Of a DNA stretch of 64,000 bases, positions 34,069-42,606 are shown piece after piece. Within the stretch, counting starts at the first letter, position 1; each line of letters starts with the position of its first letter. Made by a program: the position numbers and the translations under genes. The notes under the pieces are model-generated. The model was given only the letters and a program-made list of their open reading frames with translations. It searched no databases and was not told the DNA's origin. The DNA is from Amycolatopsis sacchari (GTDB lineage: Bacteria; Actinomycetota; Actinomycetes; Mycobacteriales; Pseudonocardiaceae). The stretch lies in NCBI RefSeq assembly GCF_900114035.1, contig NZ_FORP01000017.1, positions 62,001 to 126,000 on the forward strand, in the 5' to 3' direction.

Positions 34069-34446
34069 ATGCGCATCACCTCCTCCGCGGTGTCCCTCAC
34101 CGTCGACGATCCGGCCGCGTCGAGCGCGTTCCTGGCGAAGCACTTCGGGTTCACCGAGCAGATGTCCGCCGACGGTTTCGCCTCGCTGGGCAGGCCGGAC
34201 GCCGGGATGAACGTGATCTTCCTGCGGCGCGGGCTGCCCACCCTGCCCGCCGACCAGCGCGACGAGCGCGCGTCGGGCCTGATCCTCGCCTTCGTGGTCG
34301 ACGACCTGGAGGGCGAGCTGGCCCGGCTCGAAGCCGAGGGGGTGCCCATCACGATGCCGCTCACCGTCGAGGAGTGGGGCGAGCGGGCGTTCCAGGTGCG
34401 TGATCCCAACGGGGTCATCGTGCAGCTGGTCGACTGGCAGGGCTGA
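34069..34446 (+). CDS. VOC-family (glyoxalase/bleomycin-resistance-like) protein
   Basis: 125 residues with two beta-alpha-beta-beta-beta modules; RITSSAVSLTVDDPAASSAF opens the first and AFQVRDPNGVIVQLVDW closes the second, typical of VOC proteins. These bind metal and act as glutathione or glyoxalase-type isomerases, dioxygenases or drug-sequestering proteins. Its likely controller is the divergent TetR gene. Confidence 0.85.
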   Translation: MRITSSAVSLTVDDPAASSAFLAKHFGFTEQMSADGFASLGRPDAGMNVIFLRRGLPTLPADQRDERASGLILAFVVDDLEGELARLEAEGVPITMPLTVEEWGERAFQVRDPNGVIVQLVDWQG

Positions 34447-34489
34447 ACCGGGCATCGAGCGCCAAACCGCCCACGCTCCACAATAGACG

Positions 34490-34515
34490 TCCGGCGGTAG
34501 CCGCCCGCCGCCGGA
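34490..34515. terminator. Possible hairpin after the VOC gene
   Basis: TCCGGCGG (34490-34497) and CCGCCGGA (34508-34515) form an 8-bp stem with a 10-nt loop, 44 bp after the VOC stop. Weak but placed where a terminator is expected. Confidence 0.3.
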
Positions 34516-34579
34516 TGTTCGCCGAAGTTTCGCCTTTTCGGTGGTGTACCCGCGGGCCGGGATCAGCAGACTGTGCCCC

Positions 34580-36598
34580 ATGACCGACCTCAACCGCCGC
34601 CGGTTCCTCCAGGTCGCCGGCGGTACCGCGGCCGCGTCGATGCTCACCGACAGCATCGCCCGCGCCGCGGCGATCCCCGCCCACTCCCGTACCGGCAGCC
34701 TGCGCGACGTCGAGCACGTCGTCGTCCTGATGCAGGAGAACCGGTCCTTCGACCACTACTTCGGCTCGCTGCGCGGCGTCCGCGGCTTCGGCGACCCGCG
34801 CCCGGTTTCGCTGCCGAACGGCAAGCCGGTGTGGTACCAGTCGGACGGGACGCGGGAGATCCTCCCGTTCCGGCCCGAGGTGAAGGAACTGGGCCTGCAG
34901 TTCATCCAGGACCTGCCGCACGGCTGGAACGACACGCACGCGGCGTGGCACGACGGGCACTACGACCGGTGGGTGCCCGCCAAATCGGCCACCACCATGG
35001 CCTACCTGACCCGCGAGGACATCCCCTTCCACTACGCGCTGGCCGACGCCTTCACCATCTGCGACGCCTACCACTGCTCGTTCATGGGCTCGACCGACCC
35101 GAACCGGTACTACATGTGGACCGGCTACACGGGCAACGACGGCCAGGGCGGCGGCCCGGTCATCGGCAACGACGAGGCCGGCTACAGCTGGACCACCTAC
35201 CCCGAGCGACTCGAGAAGGCCGGGGTGTCGTGGAAGATCTACCAGGACGTCGGCGACGGGCTGGACGCCGCGGGCTCGTGGGGCTGGATTCCCGACGCCT
35301 ACCGCGGCAACTACGGCGACAACTCGCTGCTGTACTTCAACCAGTACCGCAACGCCAAGCCCGGCGATCCCTTGTACGACAAGGCTCGCACCGGTACGGA
35401 CGCCAAGAAGGGCGAAGGGTTCTTCGACATCCTGAAGGCCGACGTGAAGGCCGGGCGGCTGCCGCAGGTCTCGTGGATCGTGGCGCCGGAGGCGTTCACC
35501 GAGCACCCGAACTGGCCCGCCAACTACGGCGCCTGGTACATCTCGCAGGTCCTCGACGCGCTCACCGCCGCGCCCGAGGTGTGGAGCAAGACGGCGCTGT
35601 TCATCACCTACGACGAGAACGACGGCTTCTTCGACCACATCGTGCCGCCGTACCCCGCGCCCTCCGGCGCGAAGGGCGCTTCGACGGTCGACACGCGCTA
35701 CGAGATCCTCAACGGCGTGCCCTACGGCCTCGGCCAGCGCGTGCCGATGCTCGTCGTGTCGCCGTGGAGCCGCGGTGGCCGGGTGTGCTCGGAGGTCTTC
35801 GACCACACGTCCATCGTGCGGTTCCTGGAGCGGCGCTTCGGGGTGCGCGAGCCCAACATCTCGCCGTGGCGCCGTGCCGTCGTGGGGGACCTGACCTCGG
35901 CGTTCGACTTCTCCCGCACCGAACGCGCCGTGCCGCGCCTGCCGTCCACGGCCGCGTACGTGCCCCCGGACCGCGACCGGCACCCCGACTACGTGCCCAC
36001 CCCGCCCGGCACCCCGTCGCTCCCGCGGCAGGAGCGGGGGCAGAAGCCGGCGCTGCCGCTGCCCTACGACCTGCACGTCGACGGGCAGGTGCGCGGTGAG
36101 CGCCTGACGCTGGAGTTCGGCAACGACGGTTCGGCGGGCGCGTGCTTCCACGTCACGTCGTCCAGCGACCAGAACGGGCCGTGGACGTACACCGTCGAGC
36201 CCGGGAAGAAGCTCTCCGCGGACTGGACGCTGTCGGGTGCCTACGACTTCAGTGTCCACGGCCCCAACGGTTTCCACCGCCGGTTCGCGGGGCAGGGGAG
36301 CGGGGTCGAGGTCAGCGCCCGCGCCACCGGCCCGGCCGGGGACCTGACGCTCGTGCTGACGAACTCCGGCAGCGCCCCGGTGTCCGTCACCGTCGCCGAC
36401 GCGCCCGGGTACGGCCACGGCCGCCCGGACAGCTACGGCCTGCGGCCGGGGGCGCGCGTCGTGCACGTGGTGCGGACCGGCGGTACCGCGGGCTGGTACG
36501 ACGTGTCCGTCACCGCGGGCCGGTTCGTCCGGCGCCTCGCGGGCCACGTGGAAACCGGCCGGATCACCCTCACCGATCCGGGTATCGGGGCCCGCTGA
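34580..36598 (+). CDS. plcC: Phosphocholine-type phospholipase C, Tat-exported
   Basis: 672 residues. The twin-arginine leader NRRRFLQVAGGTAAASML is at residues 4-22. The phosphoesterase domain shows EHVVVLMQENRSFDHYFGSL near 45-63 and FITYDENDGFFDHIVPP near 340-355. The C-terminal part (about 470-670) carries the two beta-rich DUF756-like modules typical of bacterial non-haemolytic PLC. It is released across the membrane to cleave phospholipids, providing phosphate or lipid headgroups. A large terminator hairpin follows. Confidence 0.93.
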   Translation: MTDLNRRRFLQVAGGTAAASMLTDSIARAAAIPAHSRTGSLRDVEHVVVLMQENRSFDHYFGSLRGVRGFGDPRPVSLPNGKPVWYQSDGTREILPFRPEVKELGLQFIQDLPHGWNDTHAAWHDGHYDRWVPAKSATTMAYLTREDIPFHYALADAFTICDAYHCSFMGSTDPNRYYMWTGYTGNDGQGGGPVIGNDEAGYSWTTYPERLEKAGVSWKIYQDVGDGLDAAGSWGWIPDAYRGNYGDNSLLYFNQYRNAKPGDPLYDKARTGTDAKKGEGFFDILKADVKAGRLPQVSWIVAPEAFTEHPNWPANYGAWYISQVLDALTAAPEVWSKTALFITYDENDGFFDHIVPPYPAPSGAKGASTVDTRYEILNGVPYGLGQRVPMLVVSPWSRGGRVCSEVFDHTSIVRFLERRFGVREPNISPWRRAVVGDLTSAFDFSRTERAVPRLPSTAAYVPPDRDRHPDYVPTPPGTPSLPRQERGQKPALPLPYDLHVDGQVRGERLTLEFGNDGSAGACFHVTSSSDQNGPWTYTVEPGKKLSADWTLSGAYDFSVHGPNGFHRRFAGQGSGVEVSARATGPAGDLTLVLTNSGSAPVSVTVADAPGYGHGRPDSYGLRPGARVVHVVRTGGTAGWYDVSVTAGRFVRRLAGHVETGRITLTDPGIGAR

Positions 36599-36602
36599 AA
36601 CA

Positions 36603-36640
36603 GCGCCGTCCGCCCGGGTGCGCGCCCGGGCGGACGGCGC
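36603..36640. terminator. Strong bidirectional hairpin
   Basis: A perfect 16-bp stem, GCGCCGTCCGCCCGGG (36603-36618) with its complement at 36625-36640, and a 6-nt loop. It sits five bases after the phospholipase stop and just before the stop of the convergent oxidoreductase gene, so it can end transcription from both sides. Confidence 0.85.
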
Positions 36641-36642
36641 GC

Positions 36643-37581
36643 TCACACGGTGAGGACGACCTTGCCCTGGAGGTGCCCGCTTTCGAGCAGCCGGTGCGCG
36701 TCGGCGATGCGCTCGAACGGGAAGGTCTCCTGCACGTGGACGCGGAGCTTGCCCTGCTCGACCAGGTCGACGAGACCGCGCAGGGCGACCGGGTCGGGAT
36801 CGACCCCGATGCCGCTGAACCGCATGCCCGCGGCCTCGAACTTCGCGATGAGTGCGGTGTCCTCCTCGGCGACCGCCGTCACGAGGTGCCCGCCGGGGCG
36901 GAGTACCGCGAGCGACCGCTCGACGGTGCTGCCGCCGATCGTGTCGAGCACGAGGTCGACATCGCGGACCGCCTCGGCGAAGTCGACCGCCCGGTAGTCG
37001 ATCACCTCGTCGGGGCCGAAGCCCTCGACGAACTCCCGTTTGCTCGCGCTCGCGGTGGTGATCACGTGTGCGCCCAGGGCTTTCGCGAGCTGGATCGCGA
37101 CGTGGCCGACCCCGCCGCCACCGCCGTGGATCAGGACGCGATCGCCTTCGGACACACCGCCGAGGTCGACGAGTCCCTGCCACGCCGTCAGCCCGACGAC
37201 CGGCAACGCCGCCGCCTCGACGTGCGAAAGCGACGCGGGCTTGCGGACCAGGTGCAACGCCGGTGCGGCCACGGCTTCGGCGTATGCGTTGGCGGCGCGT
37301 GGGAACCGTGGCATCCCGAACACCTCGTCGCCCGGCCTGAACCGCCACGTGTGCGCGTCTTCCACTACGCCGCTGATGTCCCAGCCGAGGGTGAACGGTG
37401 GCTGCCCGAGCAGCGGGAACTCGCCGGCGCGCAGGCGTGGTTCGAGCGGGTTCAGCCCGATGGCCTTGATGCGGACGAGGACCTCGGTCGGCAGGGGACG
37501 GGGCTCGGGCACGTCCACGACGGTGAGGACCTCGGGTCCCCCGAACTGGTGCTGGGTGATGGCTCGCATGGGTTCCACCAT
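36643..37581 (-). CDS. NADPH:quinone-reductase-like zinc-independent alcohol dehydrogenase family protein
   Basis: 312 residues from ATG 37581, or 308 if ATG 37569 (MRAITQHQFGGPEVL) is used; the latter matches the family start better. The MDR Rossmann motif GGGGGVGHVAIQLAKALGA is near 150-170, and there is no catalytic or structural zinc cysteine cluster, as in quinone oxidoreductases. It reduces quinones or enones with NADPH. The AraC-type gene at 37658 is divergent and may control it. Confidence 0.9.
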   Translation of the reverse strand: MVEPMRAITQHQFGGPEVLTVVDVPEPRPLPTEVLVRIKAIGLNPLEPRLRAGEFPLLGQPPFTLGWDISGVVEDAHTWRFRPGDEVFGMPRFPRAANAYAEAVAAPALHLVRKPASLSHVEAAALPVVGLTAWQGLVDLGGVSEGDRVLIHGGGGGVGHVAIQLAKALGAHVITTASASKREFVEGFGPDEVIDYRAVDFAEAVRDVDLVLDTIGGSTVERSLAVLRPGGHLVTAVAEEDTALIAKFEAAGMRFSGIGVDPDPVALRGLVDLVEQGKLRVHVQETFPFERIADAHRLLESGHLQGKVVLTV

Positions 37582-37657
37582 GGTCTCGGGGTGTCAGGCG
37601 GACCACCGTCCTCCCGCCAGGAAATGCCGGGAATCCGCCACGGTTAGTCTGGATCTC

Positions 37658-38428
37658 GTGACCGAAGTTGCCCACGAGCCGGTGTTCTTGGACGGCGATG
37701 TGGTCGAGTGCGAGCCCCTGTCCCACGGCGAGGTCGTCGCCCCGCACTGCCACGACTTCGGGCAGCTCCGGTACGCCGTTTCGGGAGCCCTGGTCACGAC
37801 GACCGAGGTCGGCACGTGGGTGACGCCCGCGAACCGCATCACGTGGGTGCCGCCGTTCCACGTCCACAGCAGCCGTGCGCATGGTGAGACCGACATCAGG
37901 CTGCTCCGGGTTCCGGCGGACCGGGCGGGGCAGCTCCCGGCGGAACCGTCGGTGTTCGTGGCGAGCGCGTTGCTGCGAGAGGCCTACCTGGCGCTGCTCG
38001 GGGATTCCGATCAGGGGCCGCGCGCCCGGCTGTTGCTCGACGTCGTGCTGATGGAACTCGCGCGTGCTCAGCGGGAACCACTGCGCCTCCCGGAGCCGGC
38101 GGACCCCCGCCTCAAGGCCGTGGCCGACCTGCTGCACGCGAACCCGGCCAGCCCGGCGACGCTCACGGAGCTGGGGCGGCGGACGGGGTCCAGCGAACGG
38201 ACGTTGAGCCGGTTGTTCAGCGGGGAGCTGTCGATGAGCTTCCACCAGTGGCGCACGCTGCTGCGGGTGCAGCGGGCGGTGCTCGACCTCGCCGAAGGCG
38301 CGTCGGTCACGGACACGGCGATGCGCCTGGGGTGGGCGAACCCGAGCAGTTTCATCGAGGCCTTCACGGCGCTCGTCGGCCAGACCCCGGGCCGGTACCG
38401 CGCCACGGCTCGCGCGGGCCGGGGGTAG
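37658..38428 (+). CDS. AraC-family regulator with cupin sensor domain
   Basis: 256 residues from GTG 37658. The N-terminal cupin (HCHDFGQLRYAVSGALVTTTEVGTWVTPANR) contains an HCH metal-binding-like motif. The C-terminal 100 residues have the AraC HTH pair (PATLTELGRRTGSSERTLSRLF and SVTDTAMRLGWANPSSFIEAF). It is divergent from the quinone-reductase-like gene, its probable target. The gene ends at the edge of the large repeat block. Confidence 0.92.
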   Translation: MTEVAHEPVFLDGDVVECEPLSHGEVVAPHCHDFGQLRYAVSGALVTTTEVGTWVTPANRITWVPPFHVHSSRAHGETDIRLLRVPADRAGQLPAEPSVFVASALLREAYLALLGDSDQGPRARLLLDVVLMELARAQREPLRLPEPADPRLKAVADLLHANPASPATLTELGRRTGSSERTLSRLFSGELSMSFHQWRTLLRVQRAVLDLAEGASVTDTAMRLGWANPSSFIEAFTALVGQTPGRYRATARAGRG

Positions 38429-39596
38429 TGGGGGGTTGGTTTCTGGGGGCGGTTGGCTTTTGTTGGGTGGTCCCGCGCCTGCCCACGCGCGCCCACTCGC
38501 TTCGGTTGGTGGGGCCCGCAGGGCTCCGCTCCGCTCCGCCCGCCGCCGCTCGGCGCCCGCGCCCGCCCGCCGCTCGGCGCCGCTCCTGCGCCCGCCGCCG
38601 CTCGGCGCCGCCTCGCCCGCGCTCACTCGCTCTGCTGGCCGAGCCCACGTGCGCGCCCGCCCGCCGTCGCTCCTGTGCCCGCGCCCGCCCGCCTCGGCGG
38701 AGCCCGCACGGCTCGGCGGGAGCCCGTGCGGCTCCGCTCCGCCCGCTCGGCCACCGGCGCGCGGTTCGCTCGGCGGGGCGCGCCCCCTCCGGTCCCACGG
38801 CTCGCCTCGGCTCGCCCCGCTCCCGCCCCCGCGCACTCGCTGGCGCCCCCGCTCGCTCCGCTGGCACTGCCGCCTCCGCTCCGCCGCGTTCGCCCGCTTC
38901 GCTCGGACGTGCGCTCGCCTGGCTTCCGCCCGCACGCTCCGCCGCGCCCGCCCGCTCCCGCCTGCCTCCGCTCCGCCGCGCTCGCCCGCTTCGCTCGGCG
39001 GGGCGCGCCCCCTCCGCTCCCACGGCTCGCCTCTGCTCGCCCCGCTCCTGCCCGCCTCCGCTCCGCCGCGTTCGCCCGCTTCGCTCGGACGTGCGCTCGC
39101 CTGGCTTCCGCCCGCACGCTCCGCCGCGCTCGCCCGCTTCGCTCGGCGGGGCGCGCCCCCTCCGCCGCGCTCGCCCGCTTCGCTCGGCGGGGCGCGCGCC
39201 CTCCGCTCCCACGGCTCGCCTCTGCTCGCCCCGCTCCTGCCCGGCTTCCGCGCCGCTCGTTCCGCTGCCGCTTCCGCTCCGCCCGCTCGCCCGCTCCGCT
39301 CCGCCCACCCGCGCCCGCCTCCGCTCCGCCGCGCTCGTTCCCGCCCGCACACTCCGCCGCGCTCGCCCGCTCCGCCGCGCCCGCCCACCCGCGCCCACCT
39401 GCGCTCCGCCGCGCCCGCCCCCGCTTGCCCCGCTCCGCCGCGCTCGCCCGCTCCGCCGCGCCCGCCGCTCGCCCGCCCCGCGCCGCTCGCTCCGCTCCCG
39501 CCGCCTCCACCCCCACCTCCCGACATCCCCACCCGTTCCCGGCACCTCCGGCATCCCGCCCCTCCCGGGCAAGTGGGACAAGTCACCCCTTAGATA
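38429..39596. repeat. 1.2-kb GC-rich low-complexity direct-repeat block, gene-free
   Basis: The plus strand is almost free of A and is built from CGCTCCGCCGCGCTCGCCCGC-like words. Longer copies are exact or nearly so. A 77-bp unit at 38871-38947 recurs at 39053-39129. An 84-bp unit at 38971-39054 recurs at 39160-39243 with one clear mismatch. A 41-bp partial third copy lies at 39119-39159. The 12-bp palindrome GGGGCGCGCCCC occurs at 38775, 39000 and 39148. Every frame is open only because stops are excluded by composition. The 77-bp copies lie 182 bp apart, not a multiple of three, so the repetition is not kept in a protein frame. Confidence 0.85.
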
Positions 39597-39638
39597 GTTG
39601 CCACATACAACTACAGGGCTATAGTTGTATGTGACAAC
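39597..39638. promoter_or_regulatory. MarR promoter with two operator sites
   Basis: Two 15-bp pseudo-palindromes of the form GTTGT-N5-ACAAC lie at 39597-39611 (first half GTTGC) and 39624-39638. The two sites are themselves inverted, giving 17-bp arms with one mismatch. A promoter TTGCCA (39598-39603), 16 bp, TATAGT (39620-39625) runs through them. Binding of MarR dimers would cover both -35 and -10, so autorepression of the MarR-exporter pair is expected. Confidence 0.7.
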
Positions 39639-39657
39639 CAACTGGGAGGTGGGTGCG

Positions 39658-40146
39658 ATGGGGGCCGGCGGCGACAAGGCGGTCGCGCTGATGCGGGAGC
39701 TGCGCCTGTCCGCGCAACTGCAGCACGCCTGGGTCCACCAGGCCTGGCAGCGCGAGGACACGTCCCTGCACCCGGCGGCGCTCATGCTGCTCTCGGAACT
39801 CGACCGGCACGGCGAGTGCCGCCCGTCCGACCTGGCCAAGCGCAAGATGGTCGACGTCTCGGTGGTCAGCAGGCAGATCGCGCAGCTGGCCGGCGCCGGC
39901 CTGATCGAGCGCAGACCCGCACCCGAGGACGGCCGCGCCAGCCTCGTGCGCATCTCCGCCGAGGGCGTGCGGCGGCTCGCGCGCTGGCGGACGCAGTACC
40001 TGGAGTACGTGGACCGCGCGCTCGGCGAGTGGACCGACGCCGAGCTCGACACCCTGACCACCCGGCTGGCCCTGATGAACCAGGGACTGCGCGACGCGCT
40101 CGCGCCGGTCGCCTGCCCGCCCCAGGCGGGGGAGAAGAGGAAGTGA
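39658..40146 (+). CDS. MarR-family repressor
   Basis: 162 residues from ATG 39658 (GGGAGGTGGG upstream; an in-frame ATG at 39625 lies within the operator and is rejected). The winged helix shows HPAALMLLSELDRHGECRPSDLAKRKMVDVSVVSRQIAQLAGAGLIER followed by the wing DGRASLVRISAEG. It overlaps the exporter gene start by four bases (GTGA). It probably senses the exporter's substrate. Confidence 0.92.
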   Translation: MGAGGDKAVALMRELRLSAQLQHAWVHQAWQREDTSLHPAALMLLSELDRHGECRPSDLAKRKMVDVSVVSRQIAQLAGAGLIERRPAPEDGRASLVRISAEGVRRLARWRTQYLEYVDRALGEWTDAELDTLTTRLALMNQGLRDALAPVACPPQAGEKRK

Positions 40147-42467
40147 GCCCGAAGGTGAGTGCCTCCGCACAGGCAGCACAAGCCCCGATGACCCCGCGCC
40201 AGGTGGCGCGCGCGTTCTCGGGGCTGCTACTGGCGCTGCTGGTCGCCGTGCTGTCGTCCACGATCGTTTCGAACGCCCTGCCGACCATCCTGGCCGACCT
40301 CGACGGTTCGCAGAGCCAGTACACCTGGGTGGTCACCGCCACCCTGCTGGCCTCGACGGCGAGCACCCCGATCTGGGGCAAGCTGTCGGACCTGTTCAGC
40401 AAGAAACTGCTGTACCAGCTGTCCATCGTGATCTTCACGGCGGGCTCGGTGCTCGGCGGCATCTCGCAGTCCATGCCCGAGCTGATCGCGTTCCGCGCGG
40501 TGCAGGGCCTGGGCATGGGCGGGCTGCAGGCGCTGATCCAGGTCGTGATCGCGGCGATGATCTCGCCCCGCGACCGCGGCCGCTACAGCGGCTACATCGG
40601 CGCGGTGTTCGCGCTCGCCACGGTCTCCGGGCCGCTGCTGGGCGGCCTGATCGTGGACTCGCCGCTGGGCTGGCGCTGGTGCTTCTGGATCACGGTGCCC
40701 GTCGCCGTGCTCGCGTTCATCGTGCTCGGCAGGACGCTGCACCTGCCGGTGCTCAAGCAGCAGGTGAAGATCGACTGGCTCGGTGCGACCCTGCTCGTCG
40801 GCGGTGTCTCGCTGCTGCTGATCTGGATCTCGCTGGCGGGCGGCAGCTTCGGCTGGTGGTCGTGGTCGACGCTGCTGTACGTGCTGGGCGGCGTGGCGAC
40901 GCTGGCGCTCGCGGTGTTCGTCGAGTCCCGCGTGAGCGACCCGGTCGTGCCGCTGCGGCTGTTCCGCGGCCGGACCTTCACGCTCGCGGTGATCGGCAGC
41001 CTGTCGGTCGGCACGGCGATGTTCGGCGGCGCGGTGTTCCTCGGCCAGTACTACCAGCTGGCCCGCGGCTACTCGCCCACGCACGCCGGTCTCATGACGA
41101 TCCCGCTGATGCTCGGGCTGTTCCTGTCCTCGACGGTCGCCGGGCAGGTCATCTCCCGCACCGGCAGGACCAAGCCGTGGATGATCGGCGGCGCGGTGCT
41201 GCTGGTCGCGAGCCTGTTCCTGCTGTCCACCATCGACCACGGCACGAACCTCGTGCTGATGGGCGGCTACCTGGCGCTGCTGGGGCTGGGCGTCGGCGCG
41301 CTGATGCAGAACCTGGTGCTGGTCGTGCAGAACACCGTGGCGATGAAGGACATGGGCTCCTCGTCGTCGGTGGTGACGTTCTTCCGCACGCTCGGCGGTT
41401 CCGCCGGGGTCTCGGCGCTGGGCGCCCTGCTCGCGGCGAAGGTCAGCGACCACGTCGCCAGCGCGCTGGCCGCACTCGGCATCCACGGCGGCACCGGCGG
41501 TTCGGGCGGCAGCCTGAACCTCGGCGCGCTGCCCGAGCCGATCCAGAGCATCGTGCGCGCGGCCTACGGCGACAGCATCGGCTCGGTGTTCTTCGCGGGC
41601 GGCATCATCGCGGTGGCCACGCTCGTCGCGGTGCTGTTCATCAAGGAGGTCCCGCTGCGCCGCAGCATCGACCTGACCACCGAGGAGCCCGCCGCCACGC
41701 CGGTGCCGGGCGCGAACGTCTCGGGTGTGGTGAGCACGCCGTCGGGTCGGCCGATCGCCGGTGCGGCGCTGACGCTGACCGATCCGGCCGGGCACCAGGT
41801 CGCCCGTGCCGTGACCGGCGAGGACGGCCACTACGAACTGGCCGCGCCCCCGAACAGCGGCTACGTGCTGATCGCCTCGGCGGGCCGGTTCCAGCCCAGT
41901 GCCACCGCGCTCGCGGTGAACGGGCAGACGGTGCGGCGTGACGTGACGATGACGGGGGCCGGCGGGCTCAGCGGCGTGGTGCGGTCCCGTGCCGGGCACC
42001 CGGTCGGCGGCGCGACGCTGGTGCTCACGGATTACCGCGGCGAGGTGGTCGCCTCCGTCGTCACCGGCGGAGACGGCTGGTACCACGTGGACGACCTGCC
42101 CGGCGGCACGTACACGGTGACGGTCGCGGCCGCGGGACACCGGCCGTCCGCCACACAGCTGTCCACTGTGGACGGCGAGGAGTCGGCGCACGACGTCGAG
42201 CTGGACTCGGCGGCGGAGCTGACCGGCGTCGTCCGGTCCGGCAGGCTCGGCGTCCCGGTGCCGGAGGCGCGGGTGAGCCTCGTCGACCCGGCCGGTGAGG
42301 TCGTGGCCGTCACGACCACAGACGCCGAGGGCCGCTACCGGTTCACCGACGTCCCCGAGGGCGACTACACGCTCGTCACCAGCGGTTTCGCCCCGGTGAG
42401 CGCGCCGCTCGCGGTCAGCGCGGGCCACGCCGTCTCGCGGGACGTGGAACTGGGCGCCACCGCCTGA
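40143..42467 (+). CDS. DHA2-type MFS drug exporter with three C-terminal carboxypeptidase-regulatory-like repeats
   Basis: 774 residues from GTG 40143, translationally coupled to the MarR gene. Residues about 15-505 are a 14-segment DHA2 exporter (EmrB/QacA type): SSTIVSNALPTILADLDGSQSQYTWVVTATLL is the family motif C region, and RAVQGLGMGGLQAL follows. Residues 524-774 add three tandem beta-sandwich modules of about 83 residues, each starting [LV]SGVV or LTGVV, then T/SLxDPAGxxVA, DGxY and a GxYTLxV-like ending. That is a CarboxypepD_reg/CNA-B-like pattern. DHA2 exporters end in the cytoplasm, so such Ig-like domains there are unusual. Confidence 0.9.
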   Translation: MSPKVSASAQAAQAPMTPRQVARAFSGLLLALLVAVLSSTIVSNALPTILADLDGSQSQYTWVVTATLLASTASTPIWGKLSDLFSKKLLYQLSIVIFTAGSVLGGISQSMPELIAFRAVQGLGMGGLQALIQVVIAAMISPRDRGRYSGYIGAVFALATVSGPLLGGLIVDSPLGWRWCFWITVPVAVLAFIVLGRTLHLPVLKQQVKIDWLGATLLVGGVSLLLIWISLAGGSFGWWSWSTLLYVLGGVATLALAVFVESRVSDPVVPLRLFRGRTFTLAVIGSLSVGTAMFGGAVFLGQYYQLARGYSPTHAGLMTIPLMLGLFLSSTVAGQVISRTGRTKPWMIGGAVLLVASLFLLSTIDHGTNLVLMGGYLALLGLGVGALMQNLVLVVQNTVAMKDMGSSSSVVTFFRTLGGSAGVSALGALLAAKVSDHVASALAALGIHGGTGGSGGSLNLGALPEPIQSIVRAAYGDSIGSVFFAGGIIAVATLVAVLFIKEVPLRRSIDLTTEEPAATPVPGANVSGVVSTPSGRPIAGAALTLTDPAGHQVARAVTGEDGHYELAAPPNSGYVLIASAGRFQPSATALAVNGQTVRRDVTMTGAGGLSGVVRSRAGHPVGGATLVLTDYRGEVVASVVTGGDGWYHVDDLPGGTYTVTVAAAGHRPSATQLSTVDGEESAHDVELDSAAELTGVVRSGRLGVPVPEARVSLVDPAGEVVAVTTTDAEGRYRFTDVPEGDYTLVTSGFAPVSAPLAVSAGHAVSRDVELGATA

Positions 42468-42476
42468 CCCTGGTGC

Positions 42477-42519
42477 GGAGTCGACCGCGTTCCGGCAGGA
42501 CAGGAACGCGGTCAACTCC
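42477..42519. terminator. Hairpin terminator after the exporter gene
   Basis: Arms at 42477-42493 (GGAGTCGACCGCGTTCC) and 42503-42519 pair over 17 bp with one mismatch, and the loop is 9 nt. It starts ten bases after the exporter stop and has no T-run. Confidence 0.7.
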
Positions 42520-42577
42520 GGCCCGAACCCTTGACGCCACCGGCGCCGCCGACGAAAACTCCAGGTGCGGTTTCTGT

Positions 42578-42591
42578 TGACAACGTTGTCA
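42578..42591. promoter_or_regulatory. Perfect LacI-type operator
   Basis: TGACAACGTTGTCA (42578-42591) is a perfect 14-bp palindrome with the central CG typical of LacI-family operators. It lies 15 bp before the ATG of the large secreted protein. It differs from the TTAACCGGTTAA sites near 52.7 kb, so it should belong to another LacI-family regulator not found next to it. Confidence 0.65.
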
Positions 42592-42606
42592 GGAAGGCAG
42601 GGGTGC

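Noticed and set aside
38775-39159. Repeat block as a CRISPR array or an origin of replication.
   Set aside because: Units are contiguous and degenerate with no unique spacers, and there are no DnaA-box-like or AT-rich unwinding sequences.
34415-39586. 5.2-kb open frame on the minus strand running through the repeat block, the AraC, quinone-reductase and phospholipase genes.
   Set aside because: It is antisense or out of frame to well-supported genes, has no ribosome site, and is explained by extreme GC content; the repeat block has almost no stop-codon bases.
38450-39590. Several long Ala/Arg/Pro- or Ser/Gly/Arg-rich frames on both strands in the repeat block.
   Set aside because: All three frames are open, the 77-bp repeats are not in frame with each other (182-bp offset), and no start context is seen.
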